A stretch of DNA of 13,565 bases, taken from contig CAKUPC010000049.1 of assembly GCA_934675095.1 (NCBI GenBank), positions 1-13,565 of the forward strand, written 5' to 3'. Each line of letters begins with the position of its first letter. The stretch's first letter is position 1. The DNA is from an uncultured Bacteroidales bacterium (GTDB taxonomy: Bacteria > Bacteroidota > Bacteroidia > Bacteroidales > UBA932). Shown one piece after another: positions 8,177-13,565 of this stretch. Under the pieces are notes generated by a model, which was given only the letters and a program-made list of their open reading frames with translations, searched no databases and was not told where the DNA came from. The position numbers were made by a program, and so were the translations under genes.

Positions 8177-8411
8177 TTATCGAGTATAATATTCAAACCT
8201 GCAAAGGTACATAAATTTTGTCTGTCATTTCGAGCGTCTGCGAAATCTTTGTTACTTAAAAATCAAGATTTTCTGCATTTCTTTCGTAATTTTGTAGAAA
8301 TATCAAAATAACCGTTCCTTTGTGCAAATACCGTTGCACTCCGACTGTTTTTAAAGAAAAAATCGTTAAATTTGTAAGATTAAGCAACATAGAAACCTAC
8401 GAGCTATTGAT
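8177..8411. other. Intergenic region between exporter and restriction remnant, with dyad and plus-strand promoter box
   Basis: No gene is visible in this AT-rich gap between divergent units. It holds the minus-strand box at 8202-8209 and a plus-strand TAAATTTG (8367-8374) that fits a -7 box, 37 bases before the hsdM-like ATG. A weak ACTG lies 19 bases upstream of that box. A perfect dyad GTGCAA-N6-TTGCAC (8322-8339) lies about 28 bases upstream of the box and could be an operator. A second TAATTTTG at 8287-8294 also matches the -7 consensus but lacks an upstream partner. Confidence 0.45.
8202..8209 (-). promoter_or_regulatory. Probable -7 promoter box for the ABC exporter operon
   Basis: On the minus strand TACCTTTG matches the Bacteroidota -7 consensus TAnnTTTG, placed 25 bases before the exporter ATG. 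I do not see a clear TTTG at the usual 19-21 bases upstream, so support rests on the -7 box and position. Confidence 0.5.
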
Positions 8412-8489
8412 ATGGAAAGTTCTCACAATCAAATGGTCAGCTTGATTTGGTTCCTGGCTGCAGACAGTGATGAGTTATTAACGGCGTAG
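8412..8489 (+). pseudogene. hsdM: Remnant of hsdM (type I methyltransferase subunit), N-terminus only
   Basis: A 25-codon frame begins MESSHNQMVSLIW and then leaves the family pattern before a TAG at 8487-8489. Type I restriction methyltransferases of the Bacteroidota kind begin with a helix of the form HNQ(L/I)VSFIW, so codons 1-13 (8412-8450) look like the authentic start of an hsdM whose remaining several hundred codons are gone. It sits 37 bases after a plausible promoter box. The match is short and rests on recalled family pattern, but its value rises because hsdS, fic and hsdR pieces follow in operon order. Confidence 0.5.
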
Positions 8490-8515
8490 TCACCGGTAAA
8501 GTCAAGGTAGTATGA
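8474..8515 (+). pseudogene. hsdS: Remnant of hsdS (type I specificity subunit), C-terminal tail
   Basis: In a different frame from the hsdM piece, codons 8474-8512 read VINGVVTGKVKVV and end at TGA 8513-8515. HsdS proteins commonly finish with a pattern like (L/V)I-x-x-(A/V)VTGKI-x-V, so this looks like the last residues of an hsdS. In this frame a stop occurs just upstream (8471-8473), so no longer product can be read. It would place the deletion joint between about 8451 and 8473, removing most of hsdM and hsdS together. The segment is short; the call depends on context. Confidence 0.45.
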
Positions 8516-8549
8516 GTTTATCACAGACCTGCGGACAGATATTGTAAAG

Positions 8550-9380
8550 ATGAAAGACGGCTACATAGATTTTGATGAATACATCAGGCAGGGCGAACCT
8601 GGCAAACAAGAGAAAGCGACTCTTTGGCGGACGGCTATCGGTCTGCAGGATGTCGATGGCCTGAAAACATCCGAATATCTGAAGGAGACGGCCCGTAAGC
8701 ATATTGAGGGAGAAATCGACATCGACAGGGCACGCGAACTGATAAAGACCTATTATCGGTCCAAGCAGTCGCGTGAAGGGGGAGATGACAGGATGCAAGA
8801 GGCCGATAAAGTCTCTGCTAACATCACCAAAATCCTCTCATCCGAGTCTCTCGATTTCAGTTCACAGGGCATAATTTCCTTACATCGCAGAATATTTGAC
8901 GGAGTGTTCAAACATTCCGGCGAATTAAGGGATTATGATATGACAAAAAAGGAATGGGTGCTAGGCTATGATACTGTCCTTTACCTAAATTGGGAAGATC
9001 TGCATAGGGCTTTGGACTACGACATAGGACAGGAACGTAATTTTAGTTACAAGGGGATATCCTCCGATGATTTGATGTCCCATATCACTCAATTTGTTTC
9101 CGGAATCTGGCAGATTCATCCTTTTTGTGAGGGAAATACACGCACAACGGCTGTCTTTACAATCCTTTATTTGAGGGATTTGGGCTTCCGAGTAAACAAT
9201 GATATGTTTGCAAATCATTCTTGGTATTTCCGTAACGCATTGGTGCGGGCCAATTATCGAAATGTCGTGAAGGGGGTTGACTACACTCCTATCTATCTGG
9301 AACGTTTTTTCAGGAATCTGCTTCTTGGTGAGCAATGGGATTTGCGTAATCGCTATCTGCACATCAATCCTTCCCCTTGA
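8550..9380 (+). CDS. fic: Fic-domain protein (putative AMP transferase), C-terminal tail lost
   Basis: The 276-residue product carries the Fic motif HPFCEGNTR at 190-198, with catalytic His190, Glu194, Asn196 and Arg198, in the variant ending TTA rather than the canonical GRxxR. Fic enzymes usually move AMP from ATP onto a target hydroxyl. Residues about 40-70 (SEYLKETARKHIEGEIDID) resemble the VbhA-type inhibitory helix; Glu53-Gly54 may be the inhibitory pair, although the usual Ser/Thr four residues before is Arg49. Homologues of this Fic type continue after the HINP segment into a winged-helix tail; here the frame stops at HINPSP, and the tail lies in the next frame at 9382-9552. The catalytic part is intact and may still be made. 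Fic genes of this kind often sit inside type I restriction operons, which matches the hsdM, hsdS and hsdR pieces around it. Confidence 0.85.
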   Translation: MKDGYIDFDEYIRQGEPGKQEKATLWRTAIGLQDVDGLKTSEYLKETARKHIEGEIDIDRARELIKTYYRSKQSREGGDDRMQEADKVSANITKILSSESLDFSSQGIISLHRRIFDGVFKHSGELRDYDMTKKEWVLGYDTVLYLNWEDLHRALDYDIGQERNFSYKGISSDDLMSHITQFVSGIWQIHPFCEGNTRTTAVFTILYLRDLGFRVNNDMFANHSWYFRNALVRANYRNVVKGVDYTPIYLERFFRNLLLGEQWDLRNRYLHINPSP

Positions 9381-9381
9381 A

Positions 9382-9552
9382 ATGGGATTAAAAGACAGAG
9401 AGAGTTTTTTGAAGCTCTATCTTTCTCCCGCTATCGGAGAGGGATTTGTCAGGATGCTTCACCCGGAATCCCCACGTCATCCGCGGCAGAAATATTTGCT
9501 TACAACAAAGGGACTGGCATTGTCAAATGAATTAAAGTCAGAAGAGCAATGA
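9382..9552 (+). pseudogene. Detached winged-helix C-terminus of the Fic protein
   Basis: This 56-codon frame (MGLKDRESFLKLYLSPAIGE, later HPRQKYLLTTKGLAL) matches the C-terminal winged-helix tail found on many Bacteroidota Fic and AlbA_2/ATP-binding proteins. It begins 1 base after the fic stop and lies one frame over, so the simplest reading is that a linker deletion or frameshift cut the tail off fic. Its TGA overlaps the hsdR-like start as ATGATG, the kind of coupling expected for an ancestral fic-hsdR pair. It might still be translated as a small DNA-binding protein from its own Met, which is not shown. Confidence 0.6.
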
Positions 9553-9713
9553 TGTCTTCACAGACCAACGAGCGGGCATTTGAAAGCCTGATTGAAAAAG
9601 CGCTGGATATTAAAGAAAACAGGGGGGGGCTTAGTAAGGATGTCGCTATATTTCGTACCTCTTCAAATACTCAAATCGTTTGGGTGCATTTGAGAAGTCA
9701 ATGCGTTGCATAA
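9549..9713 (+). pseudogene. hsdR: Remnant of hsdR (type I restriction subunit), N-terminus only
   Basis: The frame opens MMSSQTNERAFESLIEKAL, which matches the start of HsdR proteins (S-x-QTNE-x-AFE), and then departs after about residue 19 (near 9605) into unrelated codons ending at TAA 9711-9713. The rest of the roughly thousand-codon gene is absent from the window. A run of eight Gs lies at 9622-9629 just past the joint. The end overlaps the 3' end of the opposing nuclease gene by 68 bases, which marks where other DNA replaced hsdR. Confidence 0.6.
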
Positions 9714-10527
9714 AGTCTTGGAATGTAGAATATTGAATTGAAAAATCGAAGCCAATCTGTTTGAATAAAGGAGCAAATCGCGAATTCGCTTTCTTTATGT
9801 ATTCCTGGGCCTCTTGTCCCTCAATGGCATATTCATCACAATCGTATCTCCAAACGACATTCAGGAGTGTCAGTTTCTTAATTGTTGAATTCGTTGCTTC
9901 AGAGAAATGATTATATAGTGCCAATGTGTGTATGGTCATCTGAATGGCATCATATCGTTTTGTCAAATGTTTATACCGTCCATAACTATCTTGTTCCTGT
10001 AGAATGAGAGACTGGAAGAAGTCGATAAAAGACTGGCAATTTTTGTTTGTGGCATAATACATTCTTTTGTCGAGATATGCTTTAGCAAGATTCTTGGGAG
10101 AGTCTTTCCATTCAAGCAATTTTGCCTCAACGGCATACATTTCTGTTTTGTCTGAAGAACTGAATACGGTATCAAGGTGAGCTTCGTGAGAGTCCTCTAT
10201 TTCGTCCAAAATAGCCGGGAACCTCTTTTCATATACTATGTCCGAATAATCTTTTTTATCCAACACGAAATACTCTTCTCCCAAAAGATTAAAAATCATC
10301 GCAGCGGATGAGCGGACTGCCTCAACACCAGTTCCAAGTTTTGTTTCTGGTGCGGGGTTTTCGTATAGATTATCCCGGTAGTCATACAGATAATACACAT
10401 TCTTTTTGCTCGTTTTCCAGCGTAGTGAACCAAAAGCACTATCTGTCAACTCAGTTCCTTTTACTTTTGCTGCTTCAATTAACTTGTCTTTAAGCAATTG
10501 CAGCACTTCTAATTCGTTCAGTCTCAT
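9646..10527 (-). CDS. Predicted PD-(D/E)XK-type nuclease, restriction-endonuclease-like
   Basis: I do not recognise a named family with certainty. The 293-residue protein has a segment typical of the PD-(D/E)XK core: Asp119 in AHLDTVF, then Glu134-Ala-Lys136 in YAVEAKLLEW, followed by a helix (SPKNLAKAYLD). Glu83 or Glu115 could be the upstream helix acid. This resembles restriction-like nucleases such as the PGN_0703 group, but that link is from memory. There are no membrane segments or signal peptide. Base composition is clearly more AT-rich than in the left block. The gene starts 2 bases after the stop of the arm/DUF1653 gene and is surely co-transcribed with it. Its 3' end meets the hsdR remnant tail to tail. 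DNA cleavage is inference from the motif. Confidence 0.6.
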   Translation of the reverse strand: MRLNELEVLQLLKDKLIEAAKVKGTELTDSAFGSLRWKTSKKNVYYLYDYRDNLYENPAPETKLGTGVEAVRSSAAMIFNLLGEEYFVLDKKDYSDIVYEKRFPAILDEIEDSHEAHLDTVFSSSDKTEMYAVEAKLLEWKDSPKNLAKAYLDKRMYYATNKNCQSFIDFFQSLILQEQDSYGRYKHLTKRYDAIQMTIHTLALYNHFSEATNSTIKKLTLLNVVWRYDCDEYAIEGQEAQEYIKKANSRFAPLFKQIGFDFSIQYSTFQDFMQRIDFSNAPKRFEYLKRYEI

Positions 10528-10529
10528 AT

Positions 10530-11006
10530 CTATACTCTATTTATTTCCTTAAACCTTTCCACCTCATTCCCATTCTCGTCCGTTGCCTTGCCAAAGAAGA
10601 TATTGTATGGACGTACCCAAATCTGTCCGGCACCGTACAGCGCCTGATAGATGACCACATCCTCCAGCGTATCGGAATCTTTACCGAAGCCGATGAGTTT
10701 GTATTTGCCGCCGCGGAAGTGCTGGAAATAACGTTCTTTGGTCATATACCGCTCACTCAGCATCTTTCTCCAGACCTTCTCCTCTTTCTCCATAGCAACG
10801 ATAAAGGCATTGATGGTGGAGGATGGTGTATTCTTGTGGTTGTACGCGGCAGGTGTTACGCGGGACTCCTTCTCATCCCACGCCTCCGGAGGGATGCTGA
10901 ACCCCATCGTGGTCTGATACCGGTCTCCGTTGAAAGACCAGACAACCCTGATAGGGGATTCTTTGTGCTTGTTCTGACGCTTGTCGAGATAGAGTTTCAG
11001 GGGCAT
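10530..11006 (-). CDS. Arm DNA-binding-like domain fused to DUF1653 domain
   Basis: The 158-residue protein seems to have two parts. Residues 1 to about 75 (LKLYLDKRQNKHKESPIRVV, TTMGFSIPPEAWD) look like the N-terminal arm-type DNA-binding domain of Bacteroidota tyrosine integrases, three strands followed by a helix. Residues about 92-153 match DUF1653: YFQHFRGGKYKLIGFGKDSD, VVIYQALYG, IWVRPYNIFFG and VERF. DUF1653 is a small beta domain of unknown function usually found alone. No integrase catalytic domain follows, and there are none of the Arg-His-Tyr recombinase residues. It is the first gene of a two-gene unit with the PD-(D/E)XK protein, behind a promoter box at 11022-11029. It may be a DNA-sensing or targeting partner for that nuclease, which is speculation. 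Confidence 0.65.
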   Translation of the reverse strand: MPLKLYLDKRQNKHKESPIRVVWSFNGDRYQTTMGFSIPPEAWDEKESRVTPAAYNHKNTPSSTINAFIVAMEKEEKVWRKMLSERYMTKERYFQHFRGGKYKLIGFGKDSDTLEDVVIYQALYGAGQIWVRPYNIFFGKATDENGNEVERFKEINRV

Positions 11007-11021
11007 ATAAAACTGTTTTTA

Positions 11022-11029
11022 CAAAGGTA
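11022..11029 (-). promoter_or_regulatory. Probable -7 box for the arm/DUF1653-nuclease unit
   Basis: On the minus strand TACCTTTG matches TAnnTTTG, 15 bases before the ATG at 11006. A clear -33 TTTG is not seen. The rest of the divergent gap to 11173 holds nested inverted repeats (ggcatt 11040-11045 with aatgcc 11072-11077, enclosing gagc 11051-11054 with gctc 11066-11069) that could be an operator or a leader structure. I see no good promoter box for the plus-strand gene at 11174. Confidence 0.5.
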
Positions 11030-11173
11030 GAAAATTGCTGGCATTTTTGCGAGCGCGACAGAGGTGCTCACAATGCCGATATTGAAAACTTTTTTCCGGT
11101 AAGTGCCGATTCGGACCAAAAATCGAGGCTTTTTAAAATGCGACTTCGTATTGATAACTTGTAACTTCCAAAT

Positions 11174-12058
11174 ATGAATAAAAAACTCTTACAAACACTC
11201 AACCGCTCTCTTGAGAGTACCAAAACTACCAACTATGCTCCGGTCACCATTGAAGCTCTCCAGGCCCGCATCACCGAGGAACTGGACTGGCTGGATGCCG
11301 ACCCCGGCCGCGAGTGCCTGATCATCCTCCTTCAGGAGTTGACCGCGAAGATGCGCAGCGCCCGCATCGTGGTCAGTCCTGGATACAGTTTCCTTCCCGA
11401 TTCTTACTTGCTCTTCCTGAACGGCGTCACCAGCGTCAATCCGGTGGAATGGGACCTGCCCTTCAGCAGCTTCAGCAAGTCCGTCCACGACGGTGCCGAA
11501 ATTCCCTTCGAGGCTGGCACTGGCTGCCTTGAAGTGGCCCGCAGAGTCCTTTCCGACCGCGAAAACGAGATGGTCATCGAAACGGAGCCCGGCCTTTTCG
11601 AAATCAGCTTCCTCGATGGCATCGAGCTTATGAGCGTCAAGCTCCGTATCACCACCTACGTCGAGCTTGACCGCTTCTCCCACACCATCAAAGAAGGCTG
11701 GCATCCGCTGGACGAGGCGACTCTCCGACTCTTTAGTCGCGGAGCCACGTACGGGACCATCTTCTTTGAATCCGACAAGATGCGCGAGTGGCTCTTCGAC
11801 TTCGACCCTGAATCGATGTCCGACCTGGTCCTGCTGAACGCCATCTACTGGCCCGGCCGCATCCAGATTTTTGAGGAACTGCTGCACCGTAAGCAAACTT
11901 GTGACTTCGATAGACAGTTCAAGGATACCTATGGCATCCCGGTCTATCAGGAGCAGACAGGAGAACCGACCCTTGCACCGAAGGGCCACTTCATCGGGCG
12001 CACCATGATGGCGGTCGAGGCCCTTTGGCCCTATAAAAACAAGACCAAGCTGAGATGA
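11174..12058 (+). CDS. Short DnaE-like (DNA polymerase III alpha) protein lacking catalytic aspartates
   Basis: The 294-residue protein follows the middle of DNA polymerase III alpha in order. Residues 30-66 match the RLEYEL...YFLIV helices. SPGYSFLPDSYLLFLNGVTS (68-87) with VNPVEWDLPF corresponds to GPGRGSAAGSLVAYLLGITD with DPLKYDLLF. PLDEATLRLFSRGATYGTIF with FES (178-200) matches the fingers entry, DLVLLNAIYWPGR (217-229) matches DLIALNALYRPGP, and DTYGIPVYQEQ (251-261) matches the TYGVIVYQEQ segment. The PHP, thumb and C-terminal domains are absent. The PDIDIDF motif is replaced by AEIPFEAGT (108-116) and the third aspartate of KFDFLGL falls at Arg158, so polymerase chemistry is very unlikely. 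It is clean, GC-rich and coupled by ATGA to the next gene, so it looks like a maintained protein rather than a decaying fragment. It may bind DNA or the clamp or mimic DnaE; this is inference. Confidence 0.65.
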   Translation: MNKKLLQTLNRSLESTKTTNYAPVTIEALQARITEELDWLDADPGRECLIILLQELTAKMRSARIVVSPGYSFLPDSYLLFLNGVTSVNPVEWDLPFSSFSKSVHDGAEIPFEAGTGCLEVARRVLSDRENEMVIETEPGLFEISFLDGIELMSVKLRITTYVELDRFSHTIKEGWHPLDEATLRLFSRGATYGTIFFESDKMREWLFDFDPESMSDLVLLNAIYWPGRIQIFEELLHRKQTCDFDRQFKDTYGIPVYQEQTGEPTLAPKGHFIGRTMMAVEALWPYKNKTKLR

Positions 12059-12429
12059 ACCGGAAAGTCTCAGATATGTCCTGGGAATGCGGAAAAGGAT
12101 GGTGGCAGATGATTGAGAAAATCGCATCGGCCATCGATTCCTACAATGTAGCCCATCCGGATACGTTCATCGAGGTTAGTCAGATCAAACAGAAGTTCGG
12201 TGGCCTCCGTATTTACCACCACAACGCTCCAGAGGATATTAGGCAGCTCATAGATGAGGCCATCGAGGCCTCCTGGCATACCTGCGAACGCTGCGGTGCC
12301 ACAGAAGGCATAACCACCAACTTGGAAGGTTACCGGCTCACCCTCTGCCCGGATTGCCGCAAGGAAATTAAACCGAGGGTAAAACTGACAAGAAGGATTG
12401 TAATAAAGAAAAAGAAGAATAATGAATAA
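12055..12429 (+). CDS. Small four-cysteine zinc-ribbon protein of unknown function
   Basis: The 124-residue product begins with CGKGWWQMIEKIASAID, then VSQIKQKFGGLRIYHHNAPE, a helix ending ASWHT, and a zinc-ribbon: Cys77-x2-Cys80 and Cys98-x2-Cys101. The tail is very basic (RVKLTRRIVIKKKKNNE), suiting nucleic-acid contact. The pattern of GWxxLI, QVKEKFGGLRFY and CExCG is familiar from uncharacterised bacterial and phage proteins, but I know no assigned role. Its ATG overlaps the DnaE-like stop by 4 bases, and its stop overlaps the next start by 8 bases, so the three genes are translationally coupled. Met8 is an alternative start; the overlap favours Met1. Confidence 0.7.
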   Translation: MNRKVSDMSWECGKGWWQMIEKIASAIDSYNVAHPDTFIEVSQIKQKFGGLRIYHHNAPEDIRQLIDEAIEASWHTCERCGATEGITTNLEGYRLTLCPDCRKEIKPRVKLTRRIVIKKKKNNE

Positions 12430-12898
12430 TACCCAACACAACAACTCCATTGAAACACTTGTTACTGAGCGTCTTGTCATCAGAGCGTTGGAAGAGAACG
12501 ATGCGAAAGCGTTGCTTAATACTATTGGAGACAGGGAAACCGCCTGGTGGTCAGATGATTTCCGCCGCCATAACCTTGATGAAGCAATTGAGTATATTAA
12601 TTGGGGTAATGAAGGCGATGACATACTTCTGTATGGCCTATTCAAGAAGGGTTCTGATGACGTTATCGGCTCTGTCCAAATAAAGCTTCCTGCAGCAACC
12701 GGAATGCAAGATGGCCGAGAGTTGGGATATGCCATCTCAAAAGATTATCGCAGACAGGGTTATATGACTGAGGCTGTAAAAGTTGTCTGTAATCACCTAT
12801 TTCAGAATGAGACGATTAAGTTTGTCACTCTTGAGATTTTGCCCGAAAACCTGCCATCATTGGGTGTCGCACGCAAGTGTGGATTCTGGGGGCGATAA
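12422..12898 (+). CDS. GNAT-family N-acetyltransferase, probably truncated by a frameshift
   Basis: The 158-residue product is a RimJ/RimL-like GNAT: TERLVIRALEENDAKALL at the start, the acetyl-CoA loop region ELGYAISKDYRRQGYMTEAV with RRQGYM at about 109-114, and the family's late ILPENLPSLGVARKCGF. It then ends at WGR, where relatives continue for another strand or more. Dropping one G from the run at 12888-12892 would continue the frame as GFWGDKAELVWPEYCKHVRY and on, which reads like a natural C-terminus. So a frameshift, real or from sequencing, is likely. Acceptor substrate unknown; GNATs next to small operons of this kind include antibiotic and protein N-terminal acetylators. Its start overlaps the zinc-ribbon stop by 8 bases. 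It converges with the M28 gene, 52 bases apart. Confidence 0.8.
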   Translation: MNNTQHNNSIETLVTERLVIRALEENDAKALLNTIGDRETAWWSDDFRRHNLDEAIEYINWGNEGDDILLYGLFKKGSDDVIGSVQIKLPAATGMQDGRELGYAISKDYRRQGYMTEAVKVVCNHLFQNETIKFVTLEILPENLPSLGVARKCGFWGR

Positions 12899-12950
12899 GG
12901 CTGAATTGGTTTGGCCGGAGTACTGCAAACACGTGCGATACATCCGCTAC

Positions 12951-13565
12951 TTAGTAAAGCTGATACTCAATCCAGTGCCAGATGAGCCAGATGCGGCGTT
13001 TCAGAACCTCGTAGTTGAGGGTTGAGGCGGTATCGCGGGGCTTGTAGTTGTTCATCGTGATGCCTGAGGTGAAGAGGATTGACGGGATTTTGTGCTGCGC
13101 GAAGATGTGCTGGTCGGTGATTTTGAAGAAGACCTTGGTGAAGTTCTCGCTGCCGTAGTAGCTGTGGCAGAGTTCGAGGCTGGTCTCGAAAATGCGGTTG
13201 CACCAGTCTAAAAGTTCGCTTTCGCGGCTCCCGAGCGTGCCTCCATCGACGGCGAGCAGGTAGTCCTCGCGGCCGGACGGGAGAGGAGAGAGCGAGCATC
13301 CGATCTGGTCGATGTTCACCGCGAGCCTTATCATCTCCGGCCAGATTGTCTTCCCGGTCGCCGGGTCGCGGAAGCGTCCGTTCTCAAGCGCCTCCCAGAA
13401 CGCCGCGGAACCGGCCATTCCCTTTTCCTTCGCGTCGAACGCCACGAAAATAATGTTCTTGAAATACGCCTTGCCGATAATCTTCGACATCCGGAACATC
13501 TCCGCGAGGCTTATCGCCGCCACTACACCGGAGGCGTTGTCGTCGGCCCCGGGGTACATCTTGCC
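12951..13565 (-). CDS. M28-family peptidase-like protein, C-terminal part (open at right edge)
   Basis: The visible 204 codons run from beyond the right edge to TAG at 12951-12953. M28 marks are YPGADDNASGV (bridging Asp), FVAFDAKEKGMAGS and NIDQIGCS (metal Asp). In classical M28 aminopeptidases the third segment has two glutamates, the first the catalytic base and the second a zinc ligand; here the first is Lys. The last zinc ligand His, expected near the end before PxDT, is missing in NNYKPRDT. The HxD motif lies outside the window. The protein may be a non-catalytic member or a divergent subfamily with other ligands. N-terminus and signal peptide cannot be seen. GC-rich like the left block, so it probably belongs to the core chromosome bordering the accessory stretch. 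Confidence 0.8.
   Translation of the reverse strand, partial: GKMYPGADDNASGVVAAISLAEMFRMSKIIGKAYFKNIIFVAFDAKEKGMAGSAAFWEALENGRFRDPATGKTIWPEMIRLAVNIDQIGCSLSPLPSGREDYLLAVDGGTLGSRESELLDWCNRIFETSLELCHSYYGSENFTKVFFKITDQHIFAQHKIPSILFTSGITMNNYKPRDTASTLNYEVLKRRIWLIWHWIEYQLY

Noticed and set aside
9622..9629. Run of eight Gs as a phase-variation tract in hsdR
   Set aside because: Changing the run length opens no longer frame on either side, and hsdR is already reduced to about 19 codons. It may simply mark the deletion or insertion joint.
10530..11006. Complete tyrosine integrase as a sign of a mobile element
   Set aside because: Only an arm-type DNA-binding domain is present. The catalytic Arg-His-Tyr domain is absent and a DUF1653 domain follows instead.
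11189..12127. Long open frame on the minus strand opposite the DnaE-like gene
   Set aside because: It is a mirror of a GC-rich coding region, with no recognisable domain. The plus-strand frame shows clear DnaE-like motifs and operon coupling.

Overview
The window looks like a chromosomal segment from a gut-type Bacteroidota, probably Bacteroidales. The promoter boxes I can see are of the TAnnTTTG type, Shine-Dalgarno sites are largely absent, and the genes recognised (VanZ/amidase protein with a golvesin-like domain, Fic of the gut-Bacteroidetes type, an M28 peptidase variant) fit that group. The sequence does not support a genus call. No rRNA, tRNA, CRISPR array or complete mobile element is visible.

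Left block, 1-8209, all on the minus strand. Read in the direction of transcription it holds a promoter box near 8205, an MsbA-like ABC exporter (8176-6344), a very large VanZ-like plus cell-wall-amidase-like exported protein (6347-2817, GTGA overlap with the exporter), an L-cysteine desulfidase-family enzyme (2804-1467) and a small TfoX N-terminal-domain protein (1458-1171). Short gaps or overlaps suggest one transcription unit. A MerR regulator with a GyrI-like ligand domain (992-162) follows behind its own promoter, which has an unusually long spacer carrying a dyad, and ends at a strong hairpin. The first 77 bases repeat the start of the TfoX gene exactly, so either a second copy begins at the left edge or the assembly graph was cut there.

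Accessory block, about 8210-12950, has patchy base composition and changing strand. It starts with what I read as a hollowed-out type I restriction-modification operon: the first codons of hsdM, the last codons of hsdS in another frame, a long open fic gene, the detached winged-helix tail of that Fic, and the first codons of hsdR. The hsdR fragment runs into an opposing two-gene unit (11006-9646). That unit encodes a protein joining an integrase-type arm DNA-binding domain to a DUF1653 domain, then a predicted PD-(D/E)XK nuclease. Divergent from it is a three-gene overlapping operon (11174-12898): a short DNA polymerase III alpha (DnaE)-like protein that has lost the catalytic aspartates, a four-cysteine zinc-ribbon protein, and a GNAT acetyltransferase that appears frameshifted near its end.

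Right block, 12951-13565, is the 3' portion of an M28-family peptidase gene on the minus strand, open at the right edge and lacking two usual active-site residues.

The best candidates for something undescribed are the catalytically dead DnaE-like protein with its coupled zinc-ribbon partner, and the arm/DUF1653 protein paired with the PD-(D/E)XK nuclease. Both lie next to a decayed restriction locus, a setting typical of defence islands. No function is proven by sequence alone.
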